Assembly (NCBI GenBank): GCA_963798275.1
Contig: CAWCTB010000040.1
Coordinates: 1 to 15,751 of the forward strand
Reading direction: 5' to 3'
Length of the DNA stretch: 15,751 bases
From: CAWCTB01 sp963798275
Lineage (GTDB): Bacteria; Acidobacteriota; Terriglobia; Terriglobales; Acidobacteriaceae
Each line of letters begins with the position of its first letter. The stretch's first letter is position 1. The notes below the pieces were generated by a model that worked only from the letters and a program-made list of their open reading frames with translations, had not been told where the DNA came from and did no database searches. Positions 15,274 through 15,751 of this stretch are shown piece after piece. Both the position numbers and the translations under genes were made by a program.

Positions 15274-15751
15274 ATGCATATTACTTGCCGTCGGGCCGTT
15301 CTGGTCGCCGTATTAATCGCGAGCTGTTCCGCATTCTCCCAAACCTCGGCCCAGCGCGATCCCTACCAGCCGGCGCTCGATCGCCTGCAATCGCTTACGG
15401 CCATTCCTCTCGCAGACTGGCGATCGCATGCGGCCGATCTCACGCACGGGGAAGAGCCTGCGTTGGATACTTCCTCGTGGCCGGAGGTGGCTCTCAATCA
15501 GGAATGGAGGCCGCCGTCACGCTGGCTGCGGACTACCTTCGAGGTCCCTGCCCAGGTGCATGGCTACAGTGTGCAAGGCGCGAAGCTGAAGCTCGACTTG
15601 CAGATCGATACCTCAGCCGACCTGGCCATCACCATCTTTTCCAACGGCAACATGATCTCGCGCCACGATCAGGACAACCAGGTCCCGATCACGCTCTCGG
15701 AAAATGCCCAGCCCGGCCAAGAAGTTCGTGATCGCAGTTCGCATGCTCGAC
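15274..15751 (+). CDS. Secreted protein, probable GH38-type alpha-mannosidase N-terminus (partial, frameshift near edge)
   Basis: The ATG at 15274 opens a frame that reaches the window end without a stop. Residues 1-27 are an export signal, and 'IASC' at 15-18 fits a lipobox, so a lipoprotein is possible. The next ~120 residues ('RLQSLTAIPLADWRSHAADL', 'WLRTTFEVPAQVHGYSVQG', 'ITIFSNGNMISRHDQD') resemble the beta-sandwich region that precedes the catalytic domain in acidobacterial alpha-mannosidases. No catalytic residues lie inside the window, so the enzyme call is tentative. The last 30 bases are out of frame. Removing one A from 15719-15720 changes the end to 'PGQKFVIAVRMLD', which suits this domain much better. 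The gene starts 78 bases after the sugar transporter stop. No clear ribosome site is visible. Confidence 0.55.
   Translation, partial: MHITCRRAVLVAVLIASCSAFSQTSAQRDPYQPALDRLQSLTAIPLADWRSHAADLTHGEEPALDTSSWPEVALNQEWRPPSRWLRTTFEVPAQVHGYSVQGAKLKLDLQIDTSADLAITIFSNGNMISRHDQDNQVPITLSENAQPGQEVRDRSSHAR

Noticed and set aside
15285..15731. Plus-strand 148-residue Arg/Pro/Ala-rich open frame at the right edge
   Set aside because: The overlapping frame from 15274 has a signal peptide and domain-like sequence and runs off the edge; this one is low-complexity shadow.
1..15751. CRISPR array, transposon, prophage or defence system
   Set aside because: I found no regularly spaced repeats, transposase or integrase motifs, terminal inverted repeats or nuclease-helicase sets.

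Overview
The window looks like a GC-rich chromosomal segment of a free-living Gram-negative bacterium, most likely an acidobacterium (Terriglobia-like). This is an inference from gene style: the TolC-family N-terminus with its 'PPPNLAN' motif, secreted amidohydrolase and glycoside-hydrolase types, a CsgG-like secreted protein and Do-type HtrA. I see no phage, transposon, CRISPR, tRNA or rRNA sequence and no defence system. It reads as ordinary core and accessory metabolic and envelope DNA.

Layout. Positions 1-337 (minus) hold the N-terminal part of a TolC-family outer-membrane protein, broken by one frameshift and cut by the window edge. A 254-bp spacer with a good sigma70-type promoter leads into truA (plus, about 607-1400). 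One base later begins an aldehyde dehydrogenase (1402-2978) whose frame is broken by four small indels. A small Cys-rich orphan protein (3025-3381) and a LeuA/DRE-TIM family synthase (3517-4779) follow. Next come an M20 metallopeptidase (4861-6138) and a secreted YtcJ-type amidohydrolase (6135-7832), joined by an ATGA overlap. An envelope-related stretch follows: HtrA/Deg protease (8131-9771), a Ser/Lys-rich secreted protein with a peptidoglycan-binding-like domain (9971-10471) and a CsgG-domain protein (10681-11724). Hairpin terminators appear to separate these three genes. A class III aminotransferase (11817-13190, minus) converges on the CsgG gene and diverges from a small VOC/glyoxalase-fold gene (13332-13694). 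The right end is carbohydrate-related: a sugar-porter MFS transporter (13856-15195, one frameshift) and the start of a secreted protein that I read as a probable GH38-type alpha-mannosidase (15274 to the edge).

How the genes fit together. Two pairs look functionally tied: the translationally coupled M20 peptidase and amidohydrolase (peptide/amide turnover), and the sugar transporter with the putative secreted glycosidase. HtrA, the peptidoglycan-binding-like protein and the CsgG-like protein share an envelope theme but look separately transcribed.

The most striking structural signal is a set of eight small indels. Each breaks a frame, and undoing it restores canonical family sequence. They lie in tolC, the last codons of truA, the aldehyde dehydrogenase (four), the MFS gene and the glycosidase, while about 12 kb between 2440 and 14724 is clean. 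I favour sequence or assembly error over pseudogene decay because the catalytic motifs are all kept. As a result, apparent products such as a TruA-dehydrogenase fusion should not be taken at face value.
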